From Caulobacter sp. 602-1 (GTDB lineage Bacteria; Pseudomonadota; Alphaproteobacteria; Caulobacterales; Caulobacteraceae), in NCBI RefSeq assembly GCF_003931565.1, contig NZ_RRYI01000009.1:62001-126000 (forward strand): DNA of 64,000 nt, given 5' to 3'. Below the pieces are notes generated by a model. The model saw only the letters and a program-made list of their open reading frames with translations. It ran no database searches and was not told the DNA's origin. Below, piece after piece: positions 54,135 through 62,188 of this stretch. Position numbers and translations under genes: made by a program. Positions within the stretch are counted from its first letter, which is position 1. Every line of letters starts with the position of its first letter.

Positions 54135-55066
54135 CAGGCGGCCTCGGCTTGACGGACGGTAGGGACCGCGACGCGGCGATAGATATCCTCCAGAGACCGG
54201 GCGCGGGGACCGATGGCGAAGACCGGGACGGCGGCCTCGACCAGCAGGGCGGTAAGCCCGGCCACGGCCGGGTCGACGGCGTCGCCGAGGTCCAGGGCGA
54301 CGGTCAGGCTGTCGGCGACGCGGACGTTCAGACCATGGCCGCGCAGCAGCGCTGCGGATCGCGCATCGTCGCCGGTGCGCAACACGATCTCCGGCGCGAG
54401 GTCGGCCTTGAGCCGCGAAAGCTCGCCCTCCAGCACCAGCCGGCCGTCATTGACGACGCCGACGTGGGTGGCGGTCTGCTCGATCTCGCCCAGCAGGTGG
54501 CTGGACAGCAGCACGGTGGCGCCGGTGCGCTCGGGCAGGCTCTTGAGGAAGCGGCGCATGTCGGCGATGCCGTCCGGATCCAGGCCGTTGGTCGGCTCGT
54601 CCAGCACCAGCACCGGCGGCGCGCCCAGCATGGCGCGGGCCAGGCCCAGGCGCTGGCGCATCCCCAGGGAGTATCCGGCGACCTTGCGGCCTGCGTCGGG
54701 GCGCATTTCGACGACCTCCAGCACCCTATCGATCTCGCGGGTCGGGCAGCCCAGCAAGGTCGCGGTCAAGGCTAGGTTCTCCCGGCCGGTCAGGTTGCCG
54801 TAAAAGCCGTGCGCCTCCAGCAAGGCTCCGACCTTGCGCGCCGCGCCGATCCGGTCACGGGCGACGTCCAGGCCACAGACCCTGGCCGCACCGAATGTCG
54901 GACGGATCAGGCCCAGCACCATCTTCAGCGTCGTGGTCTTGCCCGCGCCGTTGCGGCCGAGGAAACCGTACACGGCCCGCTCGGGCACGGTCATGGCGAC
55001 GCCGTCGACCGCCAGGCGGGGGCCGAAACGACGGGACAGGCCTTCGGTTTCGATGGCGACGGACAT
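54134..55066 (-). CDS. ABC transporter ATP-binding protein
   Basis: 310 residues. Walker A GRNGAGKTTTL, Q-loop LLEAHGFYGNLTGREN, signature YSLGMRQRLGLARAML, Walker B VLVLDEPTNGLDP, and switch His in LLSSHLLGEIE. The C-terminal about 90 residues form an extension typical of ABC-2 exporters. Divergent from the DUF2975/HTH pair across an operator region. Confidence 0.94.
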   Translation of the reverse strand: MSVAIETEGLSRRFGPRLAVDGVAMTVPERAVYGFLGRNGAGKTTTLKMVLGLIRPTFGAARVCGLDVARDRIGAARKVGALLEAHGFYGNLTGRENLALTATLLGCPTREIDRVLEVVEMRPDAGRKVAGYSLGMRQRLGLARAMLGAPPVLVLDEPTNGLDPDGIADMRRFLKSLPERTGATVLLSSHLLGEIEQTATHVGVVNDGRLVLEGELSRLKADLAPEIVLRTGDDARSAALLRGHGLNVRVADSLTVALDLGDAVDPAVAGLTALLVEAAVPVFAIGPRARSLEDIYRRVAVPTVRQAEAA

Positions 55067-55085
55067 GCGGCGGCGCTCACTTTCG

Positions 55086-55103
55086 TTTAAGTCAGATATA
55101 AAG
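55086..55103. promoter_or_regulatory. Operator half of a twin palindrome, site 1
   Basis: TTTAAGTCAGATATAAAG, an imperfect palindrome, lies 19 bases upstream of the ATPase start on the minus strand. It matches site 2 in 16 of 18 positions with one small shift. Confidence 0.55.
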
Positions 55104-55118
55104 TTGCGAAGCGGTCGT

Positions 55119-55137
55119 CTTTAAGTCAAGATTAAAG
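55119..55137. promoter_or_regulatory. Operator half of a twin palindrome, site 2
   Basis: CTTTAAGTCAAGATTAAAG, a near-perfect palindrome (CTTTAA and TTAAAG arms), 23 bases upstream of the DUF2975 start. Spacing to site 1 is about 34 bases, close to three helical turns. The HTH protein at 55661 is the obvious candidate ligand. Confidence 0.6.
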
Positions 55138-55160
55138 ATGCGACAGGTTGGGAGGCCGCC

Positions 55161-55661
55161 ATGAACGCCAAGGACGTCGAGAAATTCCGCCGCATGTGCC
55201 GCCAGTTCCGCTGGCTGGCGGTGTTCATGGTCGTCAGCGTCGGCCTGCTGCTGGCCCTGATGGCCTGGGGCTTTCCGCTCCTCTACGCGCTGGTGAAGCA
55301 CAGGCCGCTACGGCCCGACATCATGCTGGCGGTGACGATCCAGAACGCGCCGGCCGTCTGCTACCTGTTCGGCGTGTGGTCGATCGGCCGGGCGATGGGC
55401 CAGATCGCCAAGGGACGACTGATCCAGGCCGCCCTACCCTCGGCCCTGCGCCGGGTGGGCCTGGCTCTCGGCGTCGGCGGCGTGGCCAGCGTCTTCATCG
55501 TCAGCAACCTGATGCGACTGGTCGGCTTCACCAAGGGCAGCTATCTGAACTTCGACGTGGCCGGCATGACGCTGGGCATGATCGGCGGCGCCCTCTTCCT
55601 GCTGGGCCGGGTCATGGACCAGGCCCTGGCGGCGCAGGCCGAACTCGACGAGATGATCTGA
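55161..55661 (+). CDS. DUF2975 membrane protein
   Basis: 166 residues with four hydrophobic helices: about 18-40, 52-75, 96-118 and 133-152. This matches DUF2975, usually encoded just upstream of a small HTH regulator, as here. Function unknown, possibly a sensor for its neighbour. It overlaps the HTH gene by one base (TGATG). The upstream twin operators suggest autoregulation. Confidence 0.9.
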   Translation: MNAKDVEKFRRMCRQFRWLAVFMVVSVGLLLALMAWGFPLLYALVKHRPLRPDIMLAVTIQNAPAVCYLFGVWSIGRAMGQIAKGRLIQAALPSALRRVGLALGVGGVASVFIVSNLMRLVGFTKGSYLNFDVAGMTLGMIGGALFLLGRVMDQALAAQAELDEMI

Positions 55662-55900
55662 TGCCCGTTCGCGTCACCCTGGACGCCCTGATCGTCGCCA
55701 AGGGCCTCAAAGCCCGCGACCTGGCCCAGGAGGTCGGTCTCAGCGAGACCCAGCTGTCCCTGTTCCGCTCAGGCAAGGTCAAGGGCATCCGCTTCCGCAC
55801 CTTGGCCCGGCTGTGCGCGGCCCTCGGCTGCAAGCCGGGCGACCTGCTGGACTACGCGTTCGACCCGTCCGACCTGACCGCGCCCGACGACGGCGACTAA
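55661..55900 (+). CDS. Small Cro/C1-type helix-turn-helix regulator
   Basis: 79 residues forming one HTH domain: VTLDALIVAKGLKARDLAQEVGLSETQLSLFRSGKVKGI read in the pieces GLKARDLAQEVGLSETQLS and LFRSGKVKGIRFRTL, then LARLCAALGCKPGDLLDYA. This is the YozG-like HTH partner of DUF2975. It is the likely binder of the twin palindromes upstream. Confidence 0.92.
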   Translation: MPVRVTLDALIVAKGLKARDLAQEVGLSETQLSLFRSGKVKGIRFRTLARLCAALGCKPGDLLDYAFDPSDLTAPDDGD

Positions 55901-56415
55901 GGCGCGTCCTGGCCCCACATCTGGGTCGGGCCGGCCACGTCCATCGGCGGCGGCAGGTCGACCATGCGGATCAGCCGAGAGCCCAGTCGGGCCGCGACGG
56001 CCTGAGAGGCGAGATTGTCCGGGTGGATCATGTGGGCCACCGACGTCCAGCCCAGATCCTCGAACACGAACTTCAGGCAGGCGCCGGCCGCCTCGGTGGC
56101 GTAACCCCGACCCCAGGCCGATCGGTGCAGCATCCAGCCGACCTCCCGCGCCGGCCAGCCCTCCGGCTGCCAGGGACCGGAGCGACCGACCCAGCGACCG
56201 GTCGCCTTCTCGATCACCGAGAAGGTCCCGAACCCGCGCAGCGGCCACATGCCGACCACCTGGGCCATGGCGCGCCAGGCGATGCTGCGCGGCATGGCGC
56301 CGCCCAGGTAGCGCATGCACTCGGGATCGCCGTGGAACTCGGCCCAGCCGGCGTCGAAGTCGTCCTGGACCGGGACCCGCAGGATCAGGCGTTCGGTTTC
56401 GAGCGTGGGCGACAA
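55897..56415 (-). CDS. GNAT N-acetyltransferase (ribosomal-protein-acetyltransferase type)
   Basis: 172 residues. Start set at the TTG at 56415, which begins just before the conserved LETERLILR; a longer reading adds 23 unlikely residues. GNAT motifs: GWMLHRSAWGRGYATEAAG (acetyl-CoA loop RGYATEA) and HPDNLASQAVAARLGSR. Substrate unknown. It ends inside the HTH gene by 4 bases on the opposite strand. Confidence 0.85.
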   Translation of the reverse strand: MSPTLETERLILRVPVQDDFDAGWAEFHGDPECMRYLGGAMPRSIAWRAMAQVVGMWPLRGFGTFSVIEKATGRWVGRSGPWQPEGWPAREVGWMLHRSAWGRGYATEAAGACLKFVFEDLGWTSVAHMIHPDNLASQAVAARLGSRLIRMVDLPPPMDVAGPTQMWGQDAP

Positions 56416-56504
56416 GGCGTATCCCCAAGGCCAAGATTCGTCGCTCGACCTTAGGCGCTTCCCGGCGACCGCCAAGCCCCGCAAGGGCGGCGCACCGCCG
56501 CCAC

Positions 56505-57590
56505 CTAGTCCCGCAGCGGCCGCAGCCGGTTCACATGCCCCATTTTCCGCCCCGGCCGAGCTTCGCCCTTGCCGTAGAGGTGGACGCGGGTCTCCGGTTC
56601 GGCGGCAAGCTTGCGCCAGGCCTCGACGTCGCCGCCCAGCAGGTTGGTCATCTCGACATGGTGGTGCGGGGCGGTCGGGCCCAGCGGCCAGCCGGCGACG
56701 GCGCGGATATGCTGCTCGAACTGGTCGACCTCGCAGCCGTCCTGGGTCCAGTGGCCCGTATTGTGGACCCGCGGGGCGAACTCGTTGACCAGCAGCTTGC
56801 CGCCGGCCAGCTCGAACAGCTCCACCCCGATCACCCCGACATAGTCGAGCGCCGTGAGGATCTTGATGGCGATGGTCTCGGCCTGGTCGCGGGTCGCCGG
56901 CGTGACCTTGGCGGGGGCCACGGTGCGCTTGAGCACGCCGCCCTCGTGGTGGTTCTCCGACAGGGGATAGCAGGCGATCTCGCCATCGCGGCCGCGGGCG
57001 GCGATCACGGAAAGCTCGCGGCCGAAGTCGGCGGGGGCCTCGAGGATGGCCGCGCGCCGGCCGATCTTCTCGAACGCCGCCTCGGCGTCGACCGCCTTCT
57101 GGATCCAGGCCTGGCCCTTGCCGTCATAGCCATCGCGGCGGGTCTTCAGCAGCGACGGCGCGCCGATCTTGGCGACCGCGGCGGCCAGGCTCTCGCTGTC
57201 CTGAACCGGGGCGAAGGCCACGGTGGGCACGCCGATCTCGGCCAGGAAGCTCTTCTCGACCACGCGGTCCTGGGCGGCGGCCAGGGCCTTGGCGCCCGGC
57301 GAGACTATTGCGCCCAGGGCGGCCAGTTCCGCCACCGTGTCGGCCGGAACGTTCTCGAACTCGTAGGTGACGACGTCGCAGGCCTCGGCCAGACGCTTCA
57401 GCGCCCAGCGGTCGTCATAGGCGGCGACGATCTGGCGGGCGGCGACCCGGCCGGCGGGCGAATTCTCTTCCGGATCCTGGATGACGACATCGAAGCCCAG
57501 CCGGGCGGCGGCCTGGGCGAGCATGCGGCCCAGTTGCCCCCCGCCGAGGATGCCGATGGTCGAACCGGGAACGAGGGGAAACTCAGCCAT
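56505..57590 (-). CDS. purK: N5-carboxyaminoimidazole ribonucleotide synthase
   Basis: 361 residues, ATP-grasp. Opens TIGILGGGQLGRMLAQAA, with KTRRDGYDGKGQAWI, the ATP-binding VIAARGRDGEIACYPL region and the C-terminal NEFAPRVHNTGHWTQDG. Forms N5-CAIR from AIR and bicarbonate, passed to PurE, encoded 6 bases upstream. Confidence 0.96.
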   Translation of the reverse strand: MAEFPLVPGSTIGILGGGQLGRMLAQAAARLGFDVVIQDPEENSPAGRVAARQIVAAYDDRWALKRLAEACDVVTYEFENVPADTVAELAALGAIVSPGAKALAAAQDRVVEKSFLAEIGVPTVAFAPVQDSESLAAAVAKIGAPSLLKTRRDGYDGKGQAWIQKAVDAEAAFEKIGRRAAILEAPADFGRELSVIAARGRDGEIACYPLSENHHEGGVLKRTVAPAKVTPATRDQAETIAIKILTALDYVGVIGVELFELAGGKLLVNEFAPRVHNTGHWTQDGCEVDQFEQHIRAVAGWPLGPTAPHHHVEMTNLLGGDVEAWRKLAAEPETRVHLYGKGEARPGRKMGHVNRLRPLRD

Positions 57591-57596
57591 AGGGTC

Positions 57597-58088
57597 CTAG
57601 TCCTCGACGCTCTCGGCGACGCTGTCGGTCTGGGCGGCGCGGAAGGCCGACAGGCGCTGATTCAAGGCCGAGTCCGACAGGGCCAGGATCTGGGCGGCCA
57701 GCAGGCCCGCGTTCTTGGCTCCGGCCTCGCCGATCGCCAGGGTGGCCACCGGCACGCCGCCCGGCATCTGGACGATCGACAGCAAGGAATCGAGGCCGCT
57801 GAGCGCCTTGGATTGCACCGGCACGCCCAGCACCGGCAGGTTGGTCATCGAGGCCGCCATGCCCGGCAGATGCGCCGCGCCGCCGGCGCCGGCGATGATC
57901 ACCTTGTAGCCGGCGGCTTCCGCCCCGGTGGCGAAGTCGAACAGGCGCTGGGGGGTGCGGTGGGCCGAGACGACCTTGGCCTGGTAAGCCACGCCCAGGG
58001 CGTCGAGCGCGTCGGCGGCGCCCTTCATGGTCGGCCAGTCCGAGCGGCTGCCCATGATGATGGCGACGGGCGGAGGGGTCTGGGTCAT
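57597..58088 (-). CDS. purE: N5-carboxyaminoimidazole ribonucleotide mutase
   Basis: 163 residues from ATG at 58088 (GAGACGACGCCG). Motifs: IIMGSRSDWPTMKGA (substrate loop), VVSAHRTPQRL, AGAGGAAHLPGMAA and VQMPGGVPVATLAIG. Converts N5-CAIR to CAIR. Operon with purK. Confidence 0.96.
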   Translation of the reverse strand: MTQTPPPVAIIMGSRSDWPTMKGAADALDALGVAYQAKVVSAHRTPQRLFDFATGAEAAGYKVIIAGAGGAAHLPGMAASMTNLPVLGVPVQSKALSGLDSLLSIVQMPGGVPVATLAIGEAGAKNAGLLAAQILALSDSALNQRLSAFRAAQTDSVAESVED

Positions 58089-58301
58089 CGGCGTCGTCTC
58101 TTTTTCGGCGAGCGTCGGAAAGCCGCCCCGTATGCGCCTCCGCCGGCGCCGGCAAGCCCAAAACGACACAAAACGTTCCGTGGCCGCCTTTAGAGTGGGC
58201 GCGTCCTTTCGCGCCTGCGGCTTATCGGCGCCCCCAATTGCGTCGAACGGCGTTCCCGTTAACCTTGCTGTAGCTGTGCCTTAACGATTCCCTGTGAAGT
58301 C

Positions 58302-59015
58302 ATGAAGATCTCCGGCGCCCGGACCGAACCTTTCGCCGCCATCCGCAAGCGCGCCCTCGCGCGCGCCGGGGCTCAGGTCACGGCGCGCGAGGTGACGGCT
58401 CCGGACAGCGCCGCCTTCCTGGGCCTGACGGAAGCCGACATGACTCCGAAGGTCATCGAGGCCCTGCAGACCCTGATGACCGAAATCGACGACCTGCGGA
58501 ACGAGGTCGCGATGCTGAAGCTGCGTCTCAACGAGGCTCAGGCTCAGGCCGACATGGACGTGCTGACGCCGGTGCTGAACCGCCGGGCGTTCCTGCGCGA
58601 GATGAAGCGCGTCTCCGCCTTCGCCCAGCGCTACGGTTCGCCGGCCAGCGTGGTGTTCTTCGACCTCGACAACTTCAAGGCCGTCAACGACCGCTTCGGC
58701 CACGCCGCTGGCGACGAGGCCCTGAAGGCGGTGGCCAAGCGCCTGCTGGCCAATGTCCGCGAGAGCGACGTGGTGGGCCGCATGGGCGGCGACGAGTTCG
58801 CCGTGCTGCTGGCCCAAGCCGACAAGGAGACTGCGGTGTCCAAGGCCCAGAGCCTGGCCGACGCGGTTCGTTCCGCGCCGGTCGAATTCGGCGAGTGGTC
58901 GGCCCCGCTGCACATCTCCTACGGCGTGCGCGAGATCGAGCCCGGCGCGGATCCCGAAGAGGCCCTCGCCGAAGCAGACGCGGCCATGTTCGTCCGCAAG
59001 CGGAAGCAAGCCTGA
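58302..59015 (+). CDS. Diguanylate cyclase (GGDEF domain with inhibition site)
   Basis: 237 residues. N-terminal about 60 residues, then a coiled coil (DDLRNEVAMLKLRLNEAQAQ) at 62-82 and a GGDEF domain from 85. The active motif MGGDEF is intact at 161-166 and an I-site RESD (153-156) lies five residues upstream, so product inhibition by c-di-GMP is expected. No membrane segment. Soluble cyclases with this layout localise by protein interaction. TTAACC and TTAACG half-sites lie upstream. Confidence 0.94.
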   Translation: MKISGARTEPFAAIRKRALARAGAQVTAREVTAPDSAAFLGLTEADMTPKVIEALQTLMTEIDDLRNEVAMLKLRLNEAQAQADMDVLTPVLNRRAFLREMKRVSAFAQRYGSPASVVFFDLDNFKAVNDRFGHAAGDEALKAVAKRLLANVRESDVVGRMGGDEFAVLLAQADKETAVSKAQSLADAVRSAPVEFGEWSAPLHISYGVREIEPGADPEEALAEADAAMFVRKRKQA

Positions 59016-59116
59016 CGACAACTCAAGGGAATGCGACCTTATCGCACGGCGACGGCCCCCGTCGGTCGCGGTAACAGATCTTCATAGTCTGTTAAGCATG
59101 ACTGGGCGTGGGACGG

Positions 59117-59485
59117 ATGCAGCGTATTCTGATCGCCGAGGATGACCCTGTCCTCTCGCTGATCTACGAAATCACCCTGACCGAGGCGGGGTTTGACGTC
59201 CTGCTGTGTCGGGACGGCCAGGAAGCCTATGAGGCCTTGGACCGGTTCAAGCCCGACCTGGTGATCACCGATCACGCGATGCCGCGCATGAGCGGCGGCG
59301 AGTTGGTCAGCGCCGTGCGCAAGGCCCGCCCCGGCGCCATGACCTTGATGGCCTCGGCCGTGGACGCGCGTCTGCTGAAGGACGATCAGCACGCCGACGC
59401 GCGGCTGGAAAAGCCGATTACCCCGGGTCGCCTGCTGCGGACCGTCCGCGAGCTGGAAGCGACCGAGACCGAGATCGCCGCCTGA
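59117..59485 (+). CDS. Single-domain response regulator
   Basis: 122 residues from ATG at 59117 (a GTG three codons upstream is an alternative). Receiver fold with AEDDPVLSL (Asp9, Asp10), phospho-acceptor Asp52 in VITDHAMPRMSG, and Lys in LEKPITP. Close to the diguanylate cyclase gene but separated by a GC hairpin and an AACAGA/TCTGTT repeat (59071-59091). Confidence 0.92.
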   Translation: MQRILIAEDDPVLSLIYEITLTEAGFDVLLCRDGQEAYEALDRFKPDLVITDHAMPRMSGGELVSAVRKARPGAMTLMASAVDARLLKDDQHADARLEKPITPGRLLRTVRELEATETEIAA

Positions 59486-59545
59486 CGCGTTCGCGACCGT
59501 GGGTCGCCAGACGCGCTCCGGATTTCGAGGCGGCCTGTCCGACCT

Positions 59546-59767
59546 CTACGCGATGATGTCCGGGGTCAGTTGGTCTTCCAGACGGCCGATCTCGTCCTTG
59601 AGGGCCAGCTTCTTGCGCTTCAGCCGGGCGATCTGCAGCATGTCGGGCTGGTAGCGCTCTTCCAAGGCCCGGATAGCGTCGTCGAGATCCTTGTGATCCT
59701 CGCGCAGGTCGGCGAGGCGACGTTCGATCGCGATGTCGGTGTCTTCCGACGGATCATCGTCGTTCAT
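59546..59767 (-). CDS. YdcH-like (DUF465) coiled-coil protein
   Basis: About 73 residues from ATG at 59767; an ATG two codons upstream is an alternative start. The DUF465 pattern is seen: RRLADLREDHKDLDDAIRAL and a lysine-rich second helix LKRKKLALKDEIGRLEDQL. Soluble helical hairpin of unknown role. A second member lies 1.3 kb away at 61071. Confidence 0.85.
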   Translation of the reverse strand: MNDDDPSEDTDIAIERRLADLREDHKDLDDAIRALEERYQPDMLQIARLKRKKLALKDEIGRLEDQLTPDIIA

Positions 59768-59832
59768 GAACATATCTCAGGTGGGCCCCAATAGGGATTT
59801 AGATAGCAAAGGCTGACGAGCCGTAAAGGCGC

Positions 59833-60294
59833 TCAGCACGTGGACTTTTCAAGCGCGGCCGCCAGCTTTTCCAAAGCGGCGCGGCGAGGCGGGTCGCCGG
59901 AGGCCGCGGCGGCCGCGACGAGACCGTCCAGCACCGGGACTGGCGCGCCCGGAGGACCGCTCAGAGCCTCCAGGCTTTCCATCAGCACCCGCTCGCCCTT
60001 GAGCTCGACGGCCTTCACGGCGTCTCGCAAGGCCTCCCTGGCGACGTCATCGACCGGAGGCCGCGAGGGCTTCAGCGCCCGGCGCACGCCGCGCAGGGGC
60101 GCGCCGACCTCGGCGTCCCAGGTCCGCATCGTCCTGGCGGCGTCCTTCAGGTCGGCCGTGCGCCCCTCCCCGGCCATCCAGGCGGCCCAGAGCAGGTAGG
60201 GTACGTTCTGACCGTGGGCGTCCTGCAGGTGCAGACAGGCCTCCGCGACAGGTTGACGCGCATAGACCTCCAGAGCCCAGTCCCACAGCCGCAT
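59833..60294 (-). CDS. TIGR02444-family protein
   Basis: 153 residues from ATG at 60294, after GAGGAGGGTTAACGCCG. Opens MRLWDWALEVYARQPVAEACLHLQD, read as MRLWDWALEVYARQ and EACLHLQDAHGQNV, with VPYLLWAAWMAGEGR. This matches the TIGR02444 family (function unknown). Coupled to ubiX: its ribosome site includes the ubiX stop. Confidence 0.85.
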   Translation of the reverse strand: MRLWDWALEVYARQPVAEACLHLQDAHGQNVPYLLWAAWMAGEGRTADLKDAARTMRTWDAEVGAPLRGVRRALKPSRPPVDDVAREALRDAVKAVELKGERVLMESLEALSGPPGAPVPVLDGLVAAAAASGDPPRRAALEKLAAALEKSTC

Positions 60295-60299
60295 CGGCG

Positions 60300-60941
60300 T
60301 TAACCCTCCTCGCCTTGAGCATCCTTGCCGGAGAGGGTCTCCCGGATGGTCTCCAGGTCCTCGCCCCAGCGCTTCACCGGCCGCCAGGAGAGGTCGAACA
60401 GATCCAGCGCCCGGCCCACCGACTGGTCGACCATCTCGGCGATCGAGGCGGGCTTGGCGTAGAAGGCCGGCAGCGGCGGAGCGATCACCGCGCCCATCTC
60501 GGCCAGCTTGGTCATGGTCCGAAGATGACCCAGGTGCAGCGGCGTCTCGCGCACCATCAGCACCAGGGTCCGCCGCTCCTTCAGCGTCACGTCGGCGGCC
60601 CGGGTCAGCAGCGAGGACGTTACGCCGGTGGCGATTTCGCTCATCGTCCGCACCGAGCACGGCGCGATGACCATGCCCAGGGTCCGGAACGAGCCCGAGG
60701 CGATGGCCGCCCCAATGTCGCTCACGCGATGGACAACATCCGCCCGCTCGTTGAGCTCGGCGACCGACTGGCCGGTCTCCTGCTGCAGGGTCAGCACCGC
60801 CGACCTGGAGACGACGAGGTGGCTCTCGACGCCCAGTTCGCGGCACGCATCCAGGGTCCGGACGCCGTAGACCACGCCGGAAGCCCCTGAAATTCCAACG
60901 ACCAGCCTGGGGCGATCCGCGGCCTTCAAAACGTCCGTCAT
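60300..60941 (-). CDS. ubiX: Flavin prenyltransferase UbiX
   Basis: 213 residues. UbiX fold: VVGISGASGVVYGVRTL (FMN loop), FRTLGMVIAPCSVRTMSEIATG, ERRTLVLMVRETPLHLGHL and DQSVGRALDLF. Makes prenylated FMN used by UbiD decarboxylases in ubiquinone synthesis. First gene of a pair with the TIGR02444 protein. Confidence 0.96.
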   Translation of the reverse strand: MTDVLKAADRPRLVVGISGASGVVYGVRTLDACRELGVESHLVVSRSAVLTLQQETGQSVAELNERADVVHRVSDIGAAIASGSFRTLGMVIAPCSVRTMSEIATGVTSSLLTRAADVTLKERRTLVLMVRETPLHLGHLRTMTKLAEMGAVIAPPLPAFYAKPASIAEMVDQSVGRALDLFDLSWRPVKRWGEDLETIRETLSGKDAQGEEG

Positions 60942-61070
60942 GGTAAATTTTCGTCCGTCTTGGGAGCAAACTCGGCCACGTCAAGCGGAGCCGCTTGCAA
61001 TCATATGTGATCTGACAGCGCCGCGCAGCGGGTGTTCACTTTCTTCTCCAACAGCAAGGAGCCGAGAGCC

Positions 61071-61244
61071 ATGGCCATCGAATCCCGTATCCGCGAGCTT
61101 GGGACCCGTCACGAGGGGCTCGATCGCAAGATCCAGGAGGAGACCAATCGACCCGGTTGTGACGGTACGATGCTTAGGGAGCTTAAGCGGCAGAAGCTTC
61201 GGCTGAAGGAGGAGATCGAGGGCCTTAGGGCGCGACTTCACTAG
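61071..61244 (+). CDS. YdcH-like (DUF465) small coiled-coil protein
   Basis: 57 residues from ATG at 61071 (AAGGAGCCGAGAGCC). Helical hairpin: MAIESRIRELGTRHEGLDRK, then MLRELKRQKLRLKEEIEGLR. Second DUF465 member in the window; function unknown. Followed by a bidirectional terminator. Confidence 0.88.
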   Translation: MAIESRIRELGTRHEGLDRKIQEETNRPGCDGTMLRELKRQKLRLKEEIEGLRARLH

Positions 61245-61260
61245 CTGCTGAGAAGCAGCC

Positions 61261-61308
61261 GAAAAACGAGAGGCCCCGTTCCGGAAGGAGCGGGGCCTCT
61301 GCTTTTTC
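61261..61308. terminator. Bidirectional terminator between the DUF465 gene and trcR
   Basis: AGAGGCCCCG (61269-61278) pairs with CGGGGCCTCT (61291-61300). GCTTTTT follows on the plus strand and CGTTTTTC on the minus strand, so it can stop both converging transcripts. Confidence 0.85.
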
Positions 61309-61324
61309 AGCTCGGAAGCGAGGC

Positions 61325-62038
61325 TTAGTCCTCGTCTTCCTCGTCCACATAGCCCGACGACTGGCCGAACACGTCCTCGGCCTTGAGGTCGCCGCGCTTG
61401 GCGCGGAAGTCTTCTTCCTCTTCCTCGACCTCGGGCTCGAACTGGCCGGCCTCCGAGGCGGGGCGCAGGGTCGGGTCTTCCGGCAGGATCCCCTTCTTCA
61501 GGTCGTCCTTGGCCTTCTTCTCGGCCGCCTTCTTGACCAGGGCGTCCAGCTCCAGCTGGCCCACCAGGCCCAGGGTCACCGGGTCGATCGGCTTGATGTT
61601 GGCGGCGTTCCAGTGCGTGCGGCCGCGGACCTGCTCGATCGTAGCCTTGGTGGTGCCGAGGATCTTCGAGATCTGGGCGTCGGTCACTTCCGGGTGGTGG
61701 CGCAGGAACCAGGCGATGGCGTCAGGACGGTCCTGACGACGCGACACCGGGGTGTAGCGCGGTGCCTTCTTCTGGGGCTTCAGCAGCTCGGCGTGGCGGC
61801 TGACCTGGGCCTTCATGCGATAGGCGTCGTTGGCCTGGGCCTTGTCCAGCTCTTCGCGGGTCAGCTGGCCGTTGCCGATGGGATCGGCGCCGCGGATGTC
61901 GCGCGCGACTTCACCGTCGGCGATGCCACGCACTTCCAGCGGGTGAAGGCCGCAGAAATCGGCGATCTGCTCGAAGCTCAGCGAAGTGTTGTCCACCAGC
62001 CAGACGGCGGTCGCCTTGGGCATCAGAATGTCGGACAT
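61325..62038 (-). CDS. trcR: Cell-cycle transcription regulator TrcR (DUF1013)
   Basis: 237 residues from ATG at 62038 after TGGAGGACCGC; longer starts lack a ribosome site. DUF1013: opening MSDILMPKATAVWLVDNTSL, then FEQIADFCGLHPLEVRGIADG, AIAWFLRHHPEVTDAQISKIL and an acidic, glutamate-rich C-terminus (EVEEEEEDFRAKRGDLKAED read as EEEEEDFRAK). TrcR tracks with RNA polymerase and supports CtrA-dependent cell-cycle transcription in Caulobacter. Confidence 0.93.
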   Translation of the reverse strand: MSDILMPKATAVWLVDNTSLSFEQIADFCGLHPLEVRGIADGEVARDIRGADPIGNGQLTREELDKAQANDAYRMKAQVSRHAELLKPQKKAPRYTPVSRRQDRPDAIAWFLRHHPEVTDAQISKILGTTKATIEQVRGRTHWNAANIKPIDPVTLGLVGQLELDALVKKAAEKKAKDDLKKGILPEDPTLRPASEAGQFEPEVEEEEEDFRAKRGDLKAEDVFGQSSGYVDEEDED

Positions 62039-62060
62039 GCGGTCCTCCAGAAATGACGGC

Positions 62061-62080
62061 GCCCGGCCTTTCGGCCGGGC
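62061..62080 (-). promoter_or_regulatory. Perfect hairpin with GAAA loop in the trcR leader
   Basis: GCCCGGCC-GAAA-GGCCGGGC, 8 bp with a stable GNRA tetraloop, 11 bases from the ribosome site. A TATAGC -10-like element (62096-62101) lies upstream on the same strand. It may affect trcR translation or mRNA stability. Confidence 0.5.
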
Positions 62081-62188
62081 GGGATGTTGACGAACGCTAT
62101 AATCCGGTTCTCGGAAAAAGGGAACGGGGATCAAGCAAACGAAAGCAAAGCCAGAGCCTTGCGTGAATCCGCAGTCTAGATTCCGGCG

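Noticed and set aside
58255..58300. CtrA-box-like TTAACC...TTAACG before the diguanylate cyclase
   Set aside because: The spacing is 16-17 bases rather than 7, so it does not fit a CtrA site. It may be coincidence.
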